Below, in pieces: positions 31,449 through 42,521 of a stretch of 64,000 bases of DNA (position 1 is the first letter of the stretch; the number at the start of each line of letters is the position of its first letter). The position numbers were made by a program, and so were the translations under genes. The notes under the pieces were generated by a model. It did not search any database. It had not been told where the DNA came from and worked only from the letters and a program-made list of their open reading frames with translations. This stretch comes from Tenebrio molitor (lineage: Eukaryota; Arthropoda; Insecta; Coleoptera; Tenebrionidae), in the NCBI RefSeq assembly GCF_963966145.1, contig NC_091046.1, positions 35,464,001 through 35,528,000 of the forward strand. Reading direction: 5' to 3'.

Positions 31449-31755
31449 ACCTCCACACGGCGGCACGGCAATTTTGCCGGAGTACATACACTATTACGGA
31501 TATTACTATCAACTAATAGTGCAGTGCTTGTCAACATAATTACCGGCGTCTCGCCTCCACATTTTGACTTTGTTGTGTTTTATTATGTTCTGTGTCAATG
31601 TTAAGCAACTTCCTCACGATGTGACATGAGTATAATAATATACCTTTTTGAATTTCAACTACCAATGTGTTATCTAAATCCAGAATTTTTAAATTAAATT
31701 AAATTAAATTAAATCGAAATTTTTTCTAAACACCAAAGATTTCTCATAGCAACGG
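31449..31755 (-). pseudogene. 3' fragment of the endonuclease-type non-LTR family
   Basis: Reverse-complement copy of the last about 300 bp of the element at 20659-21868, including the tail with cggcaaaattgccg and the coding words for V-R-K-L-L-N-I-D-T-E. A short (aaatt)n expansion at about 31689-31712 interrupts it. Confidence 0.75.
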
Positions 31756-31811
31756 AGAGCTCTAAATATTTATTAATTTATTTATTTATTACTTATTTAT
31801 TTATTATAAAA

Positions 31812-31925
31812 ATGCCTTATTTAAGTGAAACCGAGCGGATAGAAGTTCTAATGATGATAGGATATGGTGATAGGAGACGAAGCTGTGCTGAAGTGATGAC
31901 ACTTTCGATGACACACAAAAAATGA
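31812..31925 (+). pseudogene. IS630-type transposase N-terminal fragment
   Basis: An ATG-started 37-codon frame: M-P-Y-L-S-E-T-E-R-I-E-V-L-M-M-I-G-Y-G-D-R-R-R-S. This is the typical first helix-turn-helix of a large insect IS630-type transposase family (M-P-Y-L-x-E-x-E-R-I-E-x-L-M-M-I-G-x-G-D). It breaks after C-A-E-V. It is probably the original gene start of the 21877-32065 element. Confidence 0.65.
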
Positions 31926-32981
31926 AACGGTCATTATGTGATACAGTGTTGAATTAAAAAAAACACTCTTTATCATGAAATTAACCCCTGTTTTCATTTA
32001 GAAAAAGGATTTCCCAGAAACCATTCTCGAGATATTTAACTGTTGCCATACTTTGTAGCGACCTGTATATATAACTGAATGTCTGTTTGTTTGTATATTT
32101 TGTATGCAAATCTACAGTTTTACTCCGATCTTGATAAAATTTTGTACACTTGATCTTAAAAACAAGAAGAAAATTACTGTCTACTTTAATTTTACAAAAA
32201 CCAACCCCTACTACCATTTTCAACCCTGTTAAGAAAAAAAGACAGTTTTTTCGAGTTGGAAATACCCTAACCTTCGCCGCTTCACCCCTATTTCATCCTC
32301 TGATTATATCGTCACCTTCGCCGCTTGACACCCACAAAAAGCAACCCCTATTATCATTTTTAAGCCTGTTAAGCACAAAAAAAGTTTTTTCGAGTTGGAA
32401 ATCGCGTTTGCATGATATGTTCAGGTGTCATAGTTACATTTGGTTGTTTATAAAAGTAGCAATTTCGGAAAATGTGTTTGAATGATTGTGTTTTACCGGA
32501 AGATGTCTTAAATGAAGCAGAACAAGCTTCAAATAGCTTAATACCGGAAAAATCAAAAGGCAGGTATCTGAAATCAAACGAGACAATCAAACAATAGGAA
32601 GATCTAAATAAGGTTACAACTGAAAATAAAAGTGTTATGTTGGCGTATTTTCATGAATTGGTAAGTGATCATAGTGTTAGTTTCTTATCGTATTGATCTT
32701 TTTGTTTATACAGGCTGATTCACGTAGCCCGTTCATTAGAAACTTTCTGATTTCCCCAAATCATTTTAATATGAAAATTGGTAGTTGACTATAATCGACT
32801 ACTCCAAGTTCAAATGAAATATTTTCAAAATGGTGGCACTTCCGGAAATACCGGAAATCGACGCCATATTTAAGTTTTTAAATGGAAAGGCCTCAGTTTG
32901 ACTTCACATTTCGATTCTACGTTAAATTTTGAGTTTAGAACGTCTTTTTGTCAGCACTTATCTGTCATCGTTTTTGACCTA

Positions 32982-34372
32982 TAGGCTCTGCCATTTCTAT
33001 TGAAACACCACCTGTTGGATTTTTCCTAAAATTTAGCAATGTGTAACAGGTTCGGTTGGTTGTAAAACGGCTTTTAGTGAGAAATTTGAAATTTTGACAT
33101 TTTCTAGTTCCTAAAACGTCAAAGCAAATCACTGTCAAAATAAGTATGATAAATTGATAAATCAATGATCTAACTACACATTTAGCAATTATTTATCTCG
33201 TCGACGCATCGTGCATTCTTAATATATATAATAATTTAATATAAATGTCAAAAGAAATCTAAAAATTTTACGCCTGCGAGTCCTACCACTACAAATGTGA
33301 GTGAGTGGTTATCTGTCGTGGTTAGTGTTTCTGCTGGAAGGTGGAAAGTAAAACCCAAGGGAAACTCAAAGAATTTTAATCGATGAACAAGGAAATTACA
33401 AAATCAAAGGATTGGCGCCAGTTTTGTAATCTTGAAGGATTTCGCCTCTTAGGTGTGATTGGATAATTCTGTAGACAGTAATATCAGATACCTATCTGGA
33501 AAAAGAAATTGGTATTATGGGGGTATATAGACAATGTAGGATAAGACTGTAAGGATTAAAAAATTAGGAGTTTGAGGAACTCATAATTGAATGAATTGGA
33601 GAAAAGTTTAAGTAAAAACATTATTTTGGTTTATTTCAATGTACTTATATGTATGTATTAAGTATTTTTTTAAACTACACTTGCTGAAATGCTTTTTTAT
33701 TGAATATTTCTTATACTGAAACCACAGAGGATCGACGAAACTAACACGTAACCTCACTTTTCTGCTGTTAAAATTAAATGAGTTATAATAATTAATAACA
33801 AATAAAACTGCACTCAAAGTTTAGCTGAAGAGATGAAAATCAAAGTTACAATTAATTCCAATTTAGAACAATAATTTAAGGTGTCCCCTCAAGGCGCATG
33901 TGGCGTGTGATAAAAAGTGCGGGATTTAATTTTGATGTTATACCTAAATGTTAGCATTGTTAGCAAATGTAAATACGTTCTAAGCTGAAGACGCTGACGC
34001 TTTTTAGAATGATAGAAACACCTTTTTTAACTTACGGAAAAGATTTCTGAAATTTCAACACAAATTTTTCCAACTGACCACATTGGCTGACTTAAATGCA
34101 GTTTATCATATAATTTAATAAGAGTTCTCTTCATGTCAGCACCCATAAGGACTCGTTTTTTTTTTCTATTTTGCTCTATTTTCGCGAAAAAACAATAAAT
34201 TCTTGATAATTATTGGGTTATAATTGAATGAAAGACGCGTTGAGACAAATATGACATGACATTCAACAAAAATCAAGATTGGCAATAATAGTCAAAAAAT
34301 TACTAAACATATTTGCAGCGTTGCCAAATTGTCAATCAACAGGTGGTGTTTCAATAGAAATGGCAAAGCCTA
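32982..34372. mobile_element. Nested TIR element with reconstructable target
   Basis: TAGGCT(C/T)TGCCATTTCTATTG plus 15 more bases form a 36-bp TIR with one mismatch. Removing it and one TA rejoins gaccTA + TGTCATC, exactly the uninterrupted sequence found (inverted) at 35600-35617 in the other arm. 1391 bp; no coding remnant recognised. Confidence 0.85.
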
Positions 34373-34374
34373 TA

Positions 34375-35610
34375 TGTCATCTTTTTTGCAAAAAAGCGAG
34401 GTTGCAGGGCTTCATTAACAAATTTATAACTCTTAAACCATCGGAAATAAATAATTGATTTTTTTAAGTTGAATTCCTAAAGACCTGACCGATCTTTTCC
34501 GCCATTAGTGATTTTTTTAATGTTTCATACGCCTATTGAAATTTTTCAAAAATTGCTAATCAAAAAATGTCAAAAACTTTATTTTTTTAAATAGCAACAA
34601 CAATTTTTGACACTAGATATAAATGTAAAATTTAATTCTAGTCCTACTTTTAGTAACATTGTGTATGCCTATTCCCAGCCGTTTTTTGCGTAATTTCGAT
34701 TTTTTGGGTAAAATATTCTTTTTTTATCAAACAATTATTTTATTTGAATTTTTATTCAAAAATCACATGCAATAAACAGTAGACAACAACGAAATAATAA
34801 AAAATAAGCAAATTAACAAAAAAATATTTTCAATGAAATCATTTAGTACATTAAAATATTTTTTTGTTAATTTGCTTACTTTTTATTGTTTTGTTGTTAT
34901 CTAATATTTATTGCAATGCTATTTTTGAATAAAAATTCTATAGTATTGCCGTTATAACTTTTTATCTGCTCCGCCCACATAAATTGACCAATGAGAATCG
35001 AAGCCAGATTCAATCTGTATAATTTTTCATCACATTTGCCGCGTAAAAAAGTTAAGGTTAGAATTCTGCTGTCAAGTCCACAATTATTGTTTTAGGTTTT
35101 AAAAAATAAAATGTCATTAAGGCAATTCGAATGTCAGAATTTTTTTTCTGTGTAAATGAGATTGTCTTAACAACCTATTTGATTGGTAACTAAGAAAATG
35201 CAATGGGCGGGGCAGATAAAATGTTACGTTGTCCTTAGTATAATAAAACAATTGCTTATAACAAAGAATATTTTATTCAGAAAATTGAAATTATGCCTAA
35301 ACGGCTGCAAATAGACATACATAATGTTAATAGAAGTGGCCTTAAAATTAAATTTTACATTCATATCTAGTATCAGAAATGGTAGTTGCCATTTAAAAAA
35401 ATAAAGTTTTCGACATTATTTAATTATCAATTTTAAAAAATTGCAGTAGGCGTATGAAACATAAAAAAAATGTCGTTGATAGCGCAAAAAAGCCGCCAAA
35501 TCTTTGGCAAGTCAGTAAAGTAAAAATAAATTATTTATTTCTGATGGTTCAGGAATTATAAATTTTTTAATGAAGCCCTGCAACCTCATTTTTTTGCAAA
35601 AAAGATGACA
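34375..35610. repeat. Large palindrome forming the core of the foldback
   Basis: Mirrored blocks: gaggttgcagggcttcatta / taatgaagccctgcaacctc; catacgcctattg-like / cagtaggcgtatg; cagccgttttttgc / gcaaatagac-type. Two further hairpins lie in the middle: about 34739-34952 (aaattaacaaaaaaatattt / aaatatttttttgttaattt) and about 34955-35240 (tatctgctccgccca / tgggcggggcagata), suggesting more nested insertions. Confidence 0.7.
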
Positions 35611-36042
35611 TAGGTCAAAAACGATGACAGATAAGTATTGACAAAAAGACGTGCTAAACTCAAAAGTTAACGTAGAATCGAAATGTGAAGTCAAAATGGG
35701 GCCATTCTATTTAAAAAAACAAAGACGGCATATATTTCCGGTATTTCCGGAAGTGCCACCACTTTGAAAATATTTCATTTGAACTTGGAGTAGTCGATTA
35801 TAGTCAACTACCAATTTTCATATTAATATGATTTTGGGAAATCAAAAAGTTTCTAATGAACGGGCTACGTGAATCAGCCTGTATAGTCGAAGAAAAAAGT
35901 AGTCTACAGTAAAGTTTTAGTTATTCTTCGTAAAAAGACAAACTTTATATTGAAATTATTGCGTTTATAACAATACATGAAAATAAAAACATAATTTTAA
36001 AACATTCTGAAATTTGCGAGCAAGGCCGCGGGTAAAAGCTAG

Positions 36043-36478
36043 TTTTAAATAAACCACAAAAGCAAGCATATCTTTTAGATATAGCTGTTCCAAATTCACA
36101 CAATATAACACAGACATACTCGTATAGCACAAAAATTAATAAATATTTAGAGCTCTTCGTTGCTATGAGAAATCTTTGGTGTTTAGAAAAAAATTCCATT
36201 TTACCACTTATAATTTCAACAACGGGAATAGTACCGCAATCTCTTTTTAAAAATTTACAAATTCTGGATTTAGGGAACACATTGGTAATTGAAATTCAAA
36301 AAGGTATATTATACTCATCTCATATCGTGAGGAAATACCTTAACATTGACACAGAACATAATATAAAAACACAACAAAGTCAAAATGTGGAGGCACTGCA
36401 CTATTACTTAATAGTAATATCCGTAATAGTGTATGTACTCCGGCAAAATTGCCGTGCCGCCGGGTGGTGGAGGGTTAA
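36043..36478 (+). pseudogene. 5'-truncated copy of the endonuclease-type non-LTR element
   Basis: Matches 21413-21868 at high identity: Q-A-Y-L-L-D-I-A-V-P-N-S-H-N-I, then M-R-N-L-W-C-L-E-K, and the tail with cggcaaaattgccg and gccgccgggtgg. It begins abruptly in aaataaaccacaaaagcaag, as expected for target-primed 5' truncation. Small indels break the frame. Confidence 0.75.
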
Positions 36479-37003
36479 AAAATATCATTTTTGCTTCAAT
36501 TACTTCTGCCATTTTTAAGTAATGCAAAAATTCGTTTAGTGTTGCGACAATTTTTTGGCGCAGTATAGTTTCCAATAATTGCAATCAATCCCAGGAAGTT
36601 GAACTTGTCTTGTTTTAATTCAATCGTTGCAATGTCACCATTTTTTCAATTTTTGGTTCTGCGTCAAATAATGTGGCACAAATCGAGCACAAGCTTTTTC
36701 TTTACTTTAATTTTTGATGAAAATTGTATATAGATATGTTCAACTCCCTCTTATCCCATTTTATTAATGTTCATTATGTCCTTCATGTTCAGTATTTTTC
36801 GATGAATACGAGAACGTCTATGCACTTTATACCATATAAAAACATTTCCTATAAACTTATTTTACCATTTCGATTTCGTACATTTTTGTGGCGAAGTAGA
36901 GTGAGATATACTCGTATGTACTATCTAAGTATGTAATCTGAACCTAGACGCACAATGGAATGCATTCAGGAATGTTTCTTCAAAATACTTCAAGCACAAC
37001 ATA

Positions 37004-37116
37004 AATAGTATATTACGATACAAGTTTAGAAGGAAGCCGCGACGAGCGTAGCGGAGTGCTTTTAACGTCGCAAGTGCTTTAAAGGACCTTATAAACGTGT
37101 ATCATCCGCTATTTTT
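37004..37116. repeat. Hairpin H11
   Basis: aatagtatattacgatacaag pairs imperfectly with cgtgtatcatccgctatttt; the apex holds cgacgagcgtagcggag. Lower arm identity than the others. Confidence 0.6.
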
Positions 37117-37329
37117 TATTATACCAATAAATTGAAATAACTTTTCCGAAGTAATCTGTGACATTAATCGTTGATGTAGAAATGGTCAATTGTTGCTATC
37201 ATAAATTGTGTATAAATATCTATGTATCATTGTTCAAAATGTAGGGGAATTTGTTGTTACCTAAGCAACCCTTAAAGCTTTAGTGTTTTAAAGGCCCTTT
37301 TTCGCACGCATTTTAGTGTCAAAAACAGG

Positions 37330-37588
37330 GATTATGATTCAGGTATAATAAAATAGTTATGAATGTATTATAAGCACGTAGTGAATATTTATTTAATGCA
37401 AAGTCCCAATCAAAATCTACCTTTATCAAAAGAAGAGGGCATTTGGAAAAGGAAAATAGGAGTATAAAATAAATTTTTAAACTGTCAGCTAAAATAGTGT
37501 CAAAAAAAATGACAATAAAGCTTGAACTACATCGAATTTTTCAAAACTGACAGAAATTTGATGTACCACTTTTTTTGCCCGCAATAGT
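37330..37588. repeat. Short relative of the 5851-7569 element
   Basis: Reverse-oriented. The end cactttttttgcccgcaata(gt) and the adjacent about 100 bp match 5851-5980. The remainder (cacgtagtgaatatttattt, agggcatttggaaaagg) matches 7215-7320. The block containing the Crypton relic and two hairpins is absent. Confidence 0.75.
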
Positions 37589-37876
37589 TGTACCTACCTA
37601 GCGTATCTGTTTATTTTCCAGATTATATGATTGATCTACCAACTTGCTTTATTTAATTGGCTTTCATTTATCAATACCTTATTTCACTTTTGACACTTTT
37701 GACATTTGTATTTTGGTACAGTTTTACCTTTGTTTTACCATAAACATTTCATGATTAACTTTCTTACCTTAGCGAGAAAGTTGAATTTTCTCACCTCAAT
37801 GAGGTATCCACAGCCTACGTTTCTAACCTGTAGGGAAAAAAACATTTTGTGATGTGTATTTTAAAATCTATGCATT

Positions 37877-38014
37877 AATAGTATATTATGCAACAAGATT
37901 TATAAACGGCACTTTAGACACGCGTTTTATGTTAGGCACGAGCGAAGCGTAGCGGAGCGAGTGTTTAATAAACAAGTGTCTAGAGAAGTTTATAAACGAG
38001 TTGAATACTATACT
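37877..38014. repeat. Hairpin H12
   Basis: aatagtatatt / aatactatact outside; aagatttataaacggcactt-like arm opposed by tagagaagtttataaacga. The apex is gcacgagcgaagcgtagcgg(agcgag). Confidence 0.7.
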
Positions 38015-39057
38015 TTTTCTACGACCAAATTAACAAATGGAACACACAAACGAAACAAGCAACTTTTTTATTAAACGTTAATTTAAACATACAAACTAAA
38101 TGAACATATACCAAATAGAAATATATATATTTCTCAGGATACAAACTGTTGGTGGCTTCAGGTCCATATTTGAAAAATACAACGAATTATTCCACTGCAA
38201 TGACGTTTTCTTTCACGCCAGATGCGAAACTAATAAACGTCAAAATACCAACTTGATCTAGAGCTAAATATGTCCAAAAAATTCAAGCCGTGTTTAAAGA
38301 AACTTCGAGCGTGTTGAATATCCCGAAAACGCCCGAATGGACACCAAGTTGTGACTAATGAACAATCGTTTTTAAAGTGACGTTTTATACACTATTTATC
38401 AGTGCAAAATGTGACACTTTAGAGAAGGAAGTAGAAAAAAAATATTTTCAAATCTTTCTGCATAAGAATTGATCATAAATACTTTATTTGTTTATCTTAT
38501 CTTTAAAAACAAAATAATGTGTCGATGTAGTATGTGTAAGCGCCAACAACAAATAGTATTCACATGTCGTTGAGTTGAACTAGATTTAAATTGATGTTAA
38601 TTAAATGCCCTTCTGAGATTTACAACGTAAAATGTGCAGAGCAACATGGTAATTTTTTAAGTTATGATTAGGTATATGGTATATGTCAAAACGAGAATTG
38701 TCAAAATTTAAAAACACAGTTGGTATTATGTATATGTACTGTTATTTATTTTTTACAATCTGCGTCTCTAATAGGTCTATTGTTGTATTCAATTTGGAGT
38801 CGTTTATGGCTATCTCTTAAAGCACTCCTAGTTTAATAGATCTCTAAGAAAATTTGTTATCAATATTTTAGTGTACTACTGTCATTTACACCAAAAAACT
38901 TCCAATATTAATGTTCAAACTCTACTTTTTAACATATGTTGCAGATGTAGTTGCATCCGTTACCTTGAATTATCAATCAATACAAAATTCCCTAGAATTT
39001 GAAAATTTAATTTTTTTATTTAAAAATTAAAACAAGGGTGCAAATTCTAAAAAATAA
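38015..39057. other. No recognised feature
   Basis: No convincing ORF, TIR pair or RNA gene. Confidence 0.45.
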
Positions 39058-39184
39058 TATAAAAAACTCGTTTTATAAGGACATTGGCAGCACTCGTCCC
39101 ATACAAAACTCCCCTACGGGTCGTTTTTTACACCTGGGACTCGTGCGCCAAATCAACCCTTATAAAACTCGTTCTTCAATATAC
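39058..39184. repeat. Hairpin H15
   Basis: tataaaaaactcgttttata(agg) pairs with (ccct)tataaaactcgttcttcaat; gcagcactcgtcccat is opposed by gggactcgtgcgcc. The apex holds cccctacgggtcg. Confidence 0.65.
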
Positions 39185-39358
39185 ATACTAATTCCCCTTC
39201 GGCGAAATTGTCCCAAAATAACAGACTTCAGGACTTCAGGTCGAGATCCACTGGAGAGCTCGAGAGTACAAACAAAATGTAAGGGTGGGTGGTGATAACC
39301 GGGAGAAGGAAAACTCCGAGTGGTTTAATACAATAGTATATTAAAACATGAGTTTTAT

Positions 39359-39499
39359 AATAGTATATTAAAAGACAAGTTTCATAAGACCAGTCTTGAA
39401 GCACGAATTCAAGATTAAAAAACGAGTGGCGTAGACACGAGTTATTTTAAAGAATGAGTGCTTCATGGTCTTATGAAACGAGTTTTTTATAGTATTTTT
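39359..39499. repeat. Hairpin H13, 164 bp upstream of a YR start
   Basis: aatagtatattaaaagacaa and gtttcataagaccagtcttg-type arm opposed by catggtcttatgaaac and ttttatagtattttt; apex aacgagtggcgtagacacga. The recombinase-like ATG is at 39663. Confidence 0.75.
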
Positions 39500-39662
39500 T
39501 GTAATTTGCCCTTTTTGAGCCGTTTTTAAACAAAAATGTTTACTTTCCTCGATTTAGGGATTTTTGTGGCGGTTGGTAATGTCTTAATTTTAAAAGTGAA
39601 AATTTGATCAAGTCTTCAAAGTCGCCTTTTGTTTCATCCAAATTTTGTCACAAAACACGAAT

Positions 39663-39749
39663 ATGAAAGATAATCTTTCATGTACGCCCGCTGAAATACG
39701 TGAAATTGCCAAAAATACGGTCGCGAATTTGTTGTCTGATAAATCCTGA
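39663..39749 (+). pseudogene. Crypton-like recombinase N-terminus, copy A
   Basis: ATG then 28 codons to TGA: L-S-C-T-P-A-E-I-R-E-I-A-K-N-T-V-A-N-L-L followed by S-D-K-S. Animal Crypton recombinases commonly begin with a P-x-E-I-R-x-I-A segment and N-L-L-P-x-K-S ahead of the core-binding domain. Only this start survives. Confidence 0.5.
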
Positions 39750-39916
39750 TAAATAATTCTTTGCACATTTTGTAATTTAAACTGACACGCATGACGGATC
39801 AAGCAATGCCAACCTAAAAATTTTCGTAAAATGTTCCGTGAAATAATGGCTCTGAGGATATCCCAGATGATGACGTCGCGATCGTTAATATGTCTATTAG
39901 AGAATCAAAATGGAGG

Positions 39917-40039
39917 CAAATTACAAAAACTTATATTAAGACACGAGTCAGATTTGCAGCACTATTGCCGCAGGCTGTAAATGACGATGCTCTTAAGTTT
40001 TATAAAACGAGTTTTTATGCTATTTTTTCTAATTTGCAT
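39917..40039. repeat. Hairpin H14, 167 bp upstream of a second YR start
   Basis: aaattacaaaaacttatatt-like arm opposed by ttttataaaacgag...ttttttctaattt, with cacgagtcagatttgcagca and tgctcttaag inside. Imperfect pairing. It forms, with 40040-40274, a diverged second copy of the 39359-39749 module. Confidence 0.6.
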
Positions 40040-40205
40040 ATTCAATACATGTTTTTTTACAAATAAAATCAATTTTGGTAATTTAGGGAATTTTGTGACA
40101 GTTGGTGACACTTAAAAAAAATTCTAAATTGAAATCTAGGCTAAACCGAGGGCTAAACATAATTGTCATTTTTCGTAAGGGAAATTACAATTAAAGATAA
40201 ATTAT

Positions 40206-40274
40206 CCAGAAATACGGCAAATAGCAGAAAATACCACAGTCAATTTGCTGCCAGCAATGTGTGTTACCAACTGA
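40206..40274 (+). pseudogene. Crypton-like recombinase N-terminus, copy B
   Basis: Frame P-E-I-R-Q-I-A-E-N-T-T-V-N-L-L-P-A-M then a stop. It aligns with copy A (P-A-E-I-R-E-I-A-K-N-T-V-A-N-L-L), and the upstream 150 bp (ttttgtgacagttggt vs ttttgtggcggttggt) also aligns. The initiator ATG is lost. Confidence 0.5.
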
Positions 40275-40424
40275 AAAAAGTTGCTAGATTTCGGATGTGT
40301 TAATAGCTTATTAACGCATTCAAAATGAATGAATGCGTTAACAGCTTTGTTAAAACAGCAAATTAGAAAAAAATATATTCTCACTCCTGCACATGTACTC
40401 ATTTACAGACCTAATAACCACTTA

Positions 40425-41303
40425 AGGGGGGAACACACGAGCAAACATGTCTTTCATACATGCACGCGCGTAAAGTTCTCCCAGAGCTGCAGCGGTTTTA
40501 TGGCAGGGCAATGTAATTATTACGCCTGTTGAAATGCCGATAAGCGACATAAACAGACCCCTGTCAATCATCATTTTCGTTCTATACCTGTCAGTTTACA
40601 GGGTAGTACTTAGACGAATTTACGATTAGGGGTTGTACTTGCGGTTTAAACCTATTGTCGGTGTTGTTAACGTTTATACAATGGTACCCTGCCATAAAAC
40701 CGCTGCAGCTCTGGGAGAACTATACATGTTTGTCAAAATCAGCGTCAAACACTACCGACCTACACACGATCAAACATGTCTTAAGACATCATAGTCTGGA
40801 TATTAATCAACCTGTTCACACGTTTTCTTTGCTGCCGAGTAAAACGATGTCTGAAGAGTTGTGTTTGATGTCAGTGGCGTGCGCTATTACCATAGTTAAA
40901 CAAAAATACTGGAAAAATAAAAACCGTCGTAAAAAATGGTGTAAGGATTGGCTTTTAAACGGGAACAATTATCTCATGGAAACCTACTGGAAGAGTTAAG
41001 ACTTGCCCCATTACACCATCTAAAATCAGGAACCTCTATAGCAGTGTGTGAGCGGTACGACGTACTGCCCTGAATAAGTCTGTGGCAAACAAGTGCGTTT
41101 GGAAAACACACGGTCAATCATGTACGTGCATACATCAACGCACGGACTTGTTTTCAGGCAAAGCCAGGTTGAGAAGTTTGACGGACTTTTTGTATGCGCG
41201 TACATGTTTGAGGCGTTTTCGGGCCAACACACGGACGTTCATGTTTGACAAACATGTACGCGCGTACATGTATGAAAGACATGTTTGATCGTGTGTTCCC
41301 CCT
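40425..41303 (+). mobile_element. Non-autonomous PIF/Harbinger element with TTA duplication
   Basis: Ends AGGGGGGAACACACGAGCAA and complement (...tttgatcgtgtgttccccct), with TTA at 40422-40424 and at 41304-41306, the standard PIF/Harbinger target duplication. The inner repeat taaaaccgctgcagctctgg occurs in both halves. It carries a transposase start at about 40847-40999. Confidence 0.85.
40655..40999 (+). pseudogene. PIF/Harbinger transposase N-terminal fragment
   Basis: The 114-codon frame becomes protein-like from the methionine at about 40847: M-S-E-E-L-C-L-M-S-V-A, then N-R-R-K-K-W-C-K-D-W-L-L and Y-L-M-E. R-R-x-x-W-x-(R/K)-x-W-L is the conserved N-terminal signature of PIF/Harbinger transposases. 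The upstream part of the frame is probably not coding. The DDE domain is absent. Confidence 0.55.
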
Positions 41304-41456
41304 TTAAAAGGAAATTGAATAAAAAAATTCAAAAAAAAGGGGGAACCGAAAGCGAAGTCCGATATCGTCTTCGACGCTAATTTTCTATGCCGATCGGCGG
41401 GACCGTTCCCTCGGGCCTCATCTCGCTTCCCAAAAAAAGGAAAATTCGAATATAAA

Positions 41457-42477
41457 GGGCCCTATACACCTAGCGTTTTGTTTGCAGTACTTGTATGCGC
41501 ATTCATGTTTCCAATACATATGATGATCACATACTACAGGATTTGATAAAACACTAACATTGTATTCATGCATGATGTCAAGTGTGTGGCTAATATATGT
41601 TCTTGTATACTTTATTTTGTATGGAAAGACAAGTGGATTTTTTAATATTAAAAACTCGACCACACACCCAGGAGCTGTCACTTTCAGCGAACATGTGTGA
41701 CGAGAACGTCAAGCTCGCTTGTATTGCTATAATTATATACTTTGTCCAGAGGGAGATTGAGAGATTTTAAATTGTATTTATGTCAACCAATCTCTCGCTG
41801 GACAAACTTTAGCAGAATTAACTGATCAACACTCGAAAAAGTCGAAAAAGAAGAAAAGAGAAGTAGAATATCATATAATATACAATTAATGGAAGAACTA
41901 CGAAGTTCGTCTAAAGATTATTGCAACTACTTGAGGATGTCTGAAGATAACGTTATAAGTTTGTTGGAAAAAATTAGACCCCTTATCGAAAAAGAGGATA
42001 CAGTTCTGCGGACAGCTATTACAGCTGAAGAACGGTTAGCAATAACAATTCGTTTTTTGGCCATTGGACGATCATATGAAGATCTTACATTTTCTGCAAT
42101 AATTTCTCCACAGGCGCTTGCCAAAATTCTTCCCGAAACGTGCAGAGCCATTTATTGAATATTGAAACTGTAGCGATGTTCAACGACTGAACCCGAAGTT
42201 AGGCCACACCGCAAAAATATCAGACACGTTTGATAGACTTATACTTGTATGAACATACATTACGGCACTCACTGTGATTTTACTAAATTTTGTTTGAGCA
42301 AACCGTGTGCTGTCATACAAATTTTCATTCGTGTGTGGACAAGACTTGTATCTCATACGAATTTACGCAATCAAGTTTGATAAACATGCCAGAAAGTGTG
42401 TGTTTCTGACAAACTTGTATCACATACTTGCATGCGCAAGCAAGTCCTGCAAACAAAACGCTAGGTGTATAGGACAC
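41457..42477 (+). mobile_element. Second PIF/Harbinger derivative
   Basis: TIR CCTATACACCTAGCGTTTTG(TTTGCAG) at both ends (mirror ends ...ctaggtgtatagg). The target duplication is not clear. The interior codes for the transposase segment at 41889-42158. Confidence 0.75.
41889..42158 (+). pseudogene. PIF/Harbinger transposase N-terminal domain fragment
   Basis: 89 codons: M-E-E-L-R then Y-L-R-M-S-E-D-N-V-I-S-L-L-E-K-I-R-P-L-I, T-A-E-E-R-L-A-I-T-I-R-F-L-A-I-G and L-P-E-T-C-R-A-I-Y. This is the HTH-containing region that precedes the DDE nuclease in Harbinger/ALP1-like proteins (e-E-R-L-A-x-T-L-R-F-L-A-T-G). It ends in a stop where the DDE domain should begin. An initiator ATG is present, so a short DNA-binding peptide could be made, but there is no evidence for it. 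Confidence 0.8.
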
Positions 42478-42521
42478 AAAAGATAAATATGTACTACAAT
42501 AAGAACAATTAAAAAAAAAAC

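Larger units (their letters stand above)
21877..32065. mobile_element. IS630/Tc1-mariner-like element carrying nested insertions
   Basis: CAGGGTCGCTACAAAG(C/T)ATGGCAAC and about 40 further bases (cagttaaatatctcgagaat...) at 21877-21945 match the inverse at 31990-32065, where the outermost word reads CAGGTCGC with one G fewer. TA on both sides. Its interior has been invaded by the gypsy-type element, a MITE (30383-30767) and LINE fragments. The ORF remnant at 31812-31925 is probably its own transposase start. Confidence 0.75.
32711..35881. mobile_element. Long foldback element, same family as 4542-5389
   Basis: CAGGCTGATTCACGTAGCCC ends flanked by TA. The arms extend inward for several hundred bases (gtagttgactataatcgact, cacttccggaaataccgg, tcgttttttgacctat). 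The left arm is interrupted by 32982-34372. With that removed, the element is about 1.78 kb and almost wholly palindromic. No transposase ORF was seen. Confidence 0.8.
20294..36565. mobile_element. Possible outermost TIR element enclosing a 16-kb nest
   Basis: CTGCGCCAAAAAATTGTCGC(AACAC) at 20296-20320 faces its exact inverse at about 36541-36565, each with TA just outside. If these are the two ends of one element, everything from the non-LTR fragments to the gypsy-type element and the 32711-35881 foldback accumulated inside it. Alternatively they are ends of two separate relics of one family. A related phrase, ttgtcgcaacacatcgaatttcg, is also at about 7870. Confidence 0.45.
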
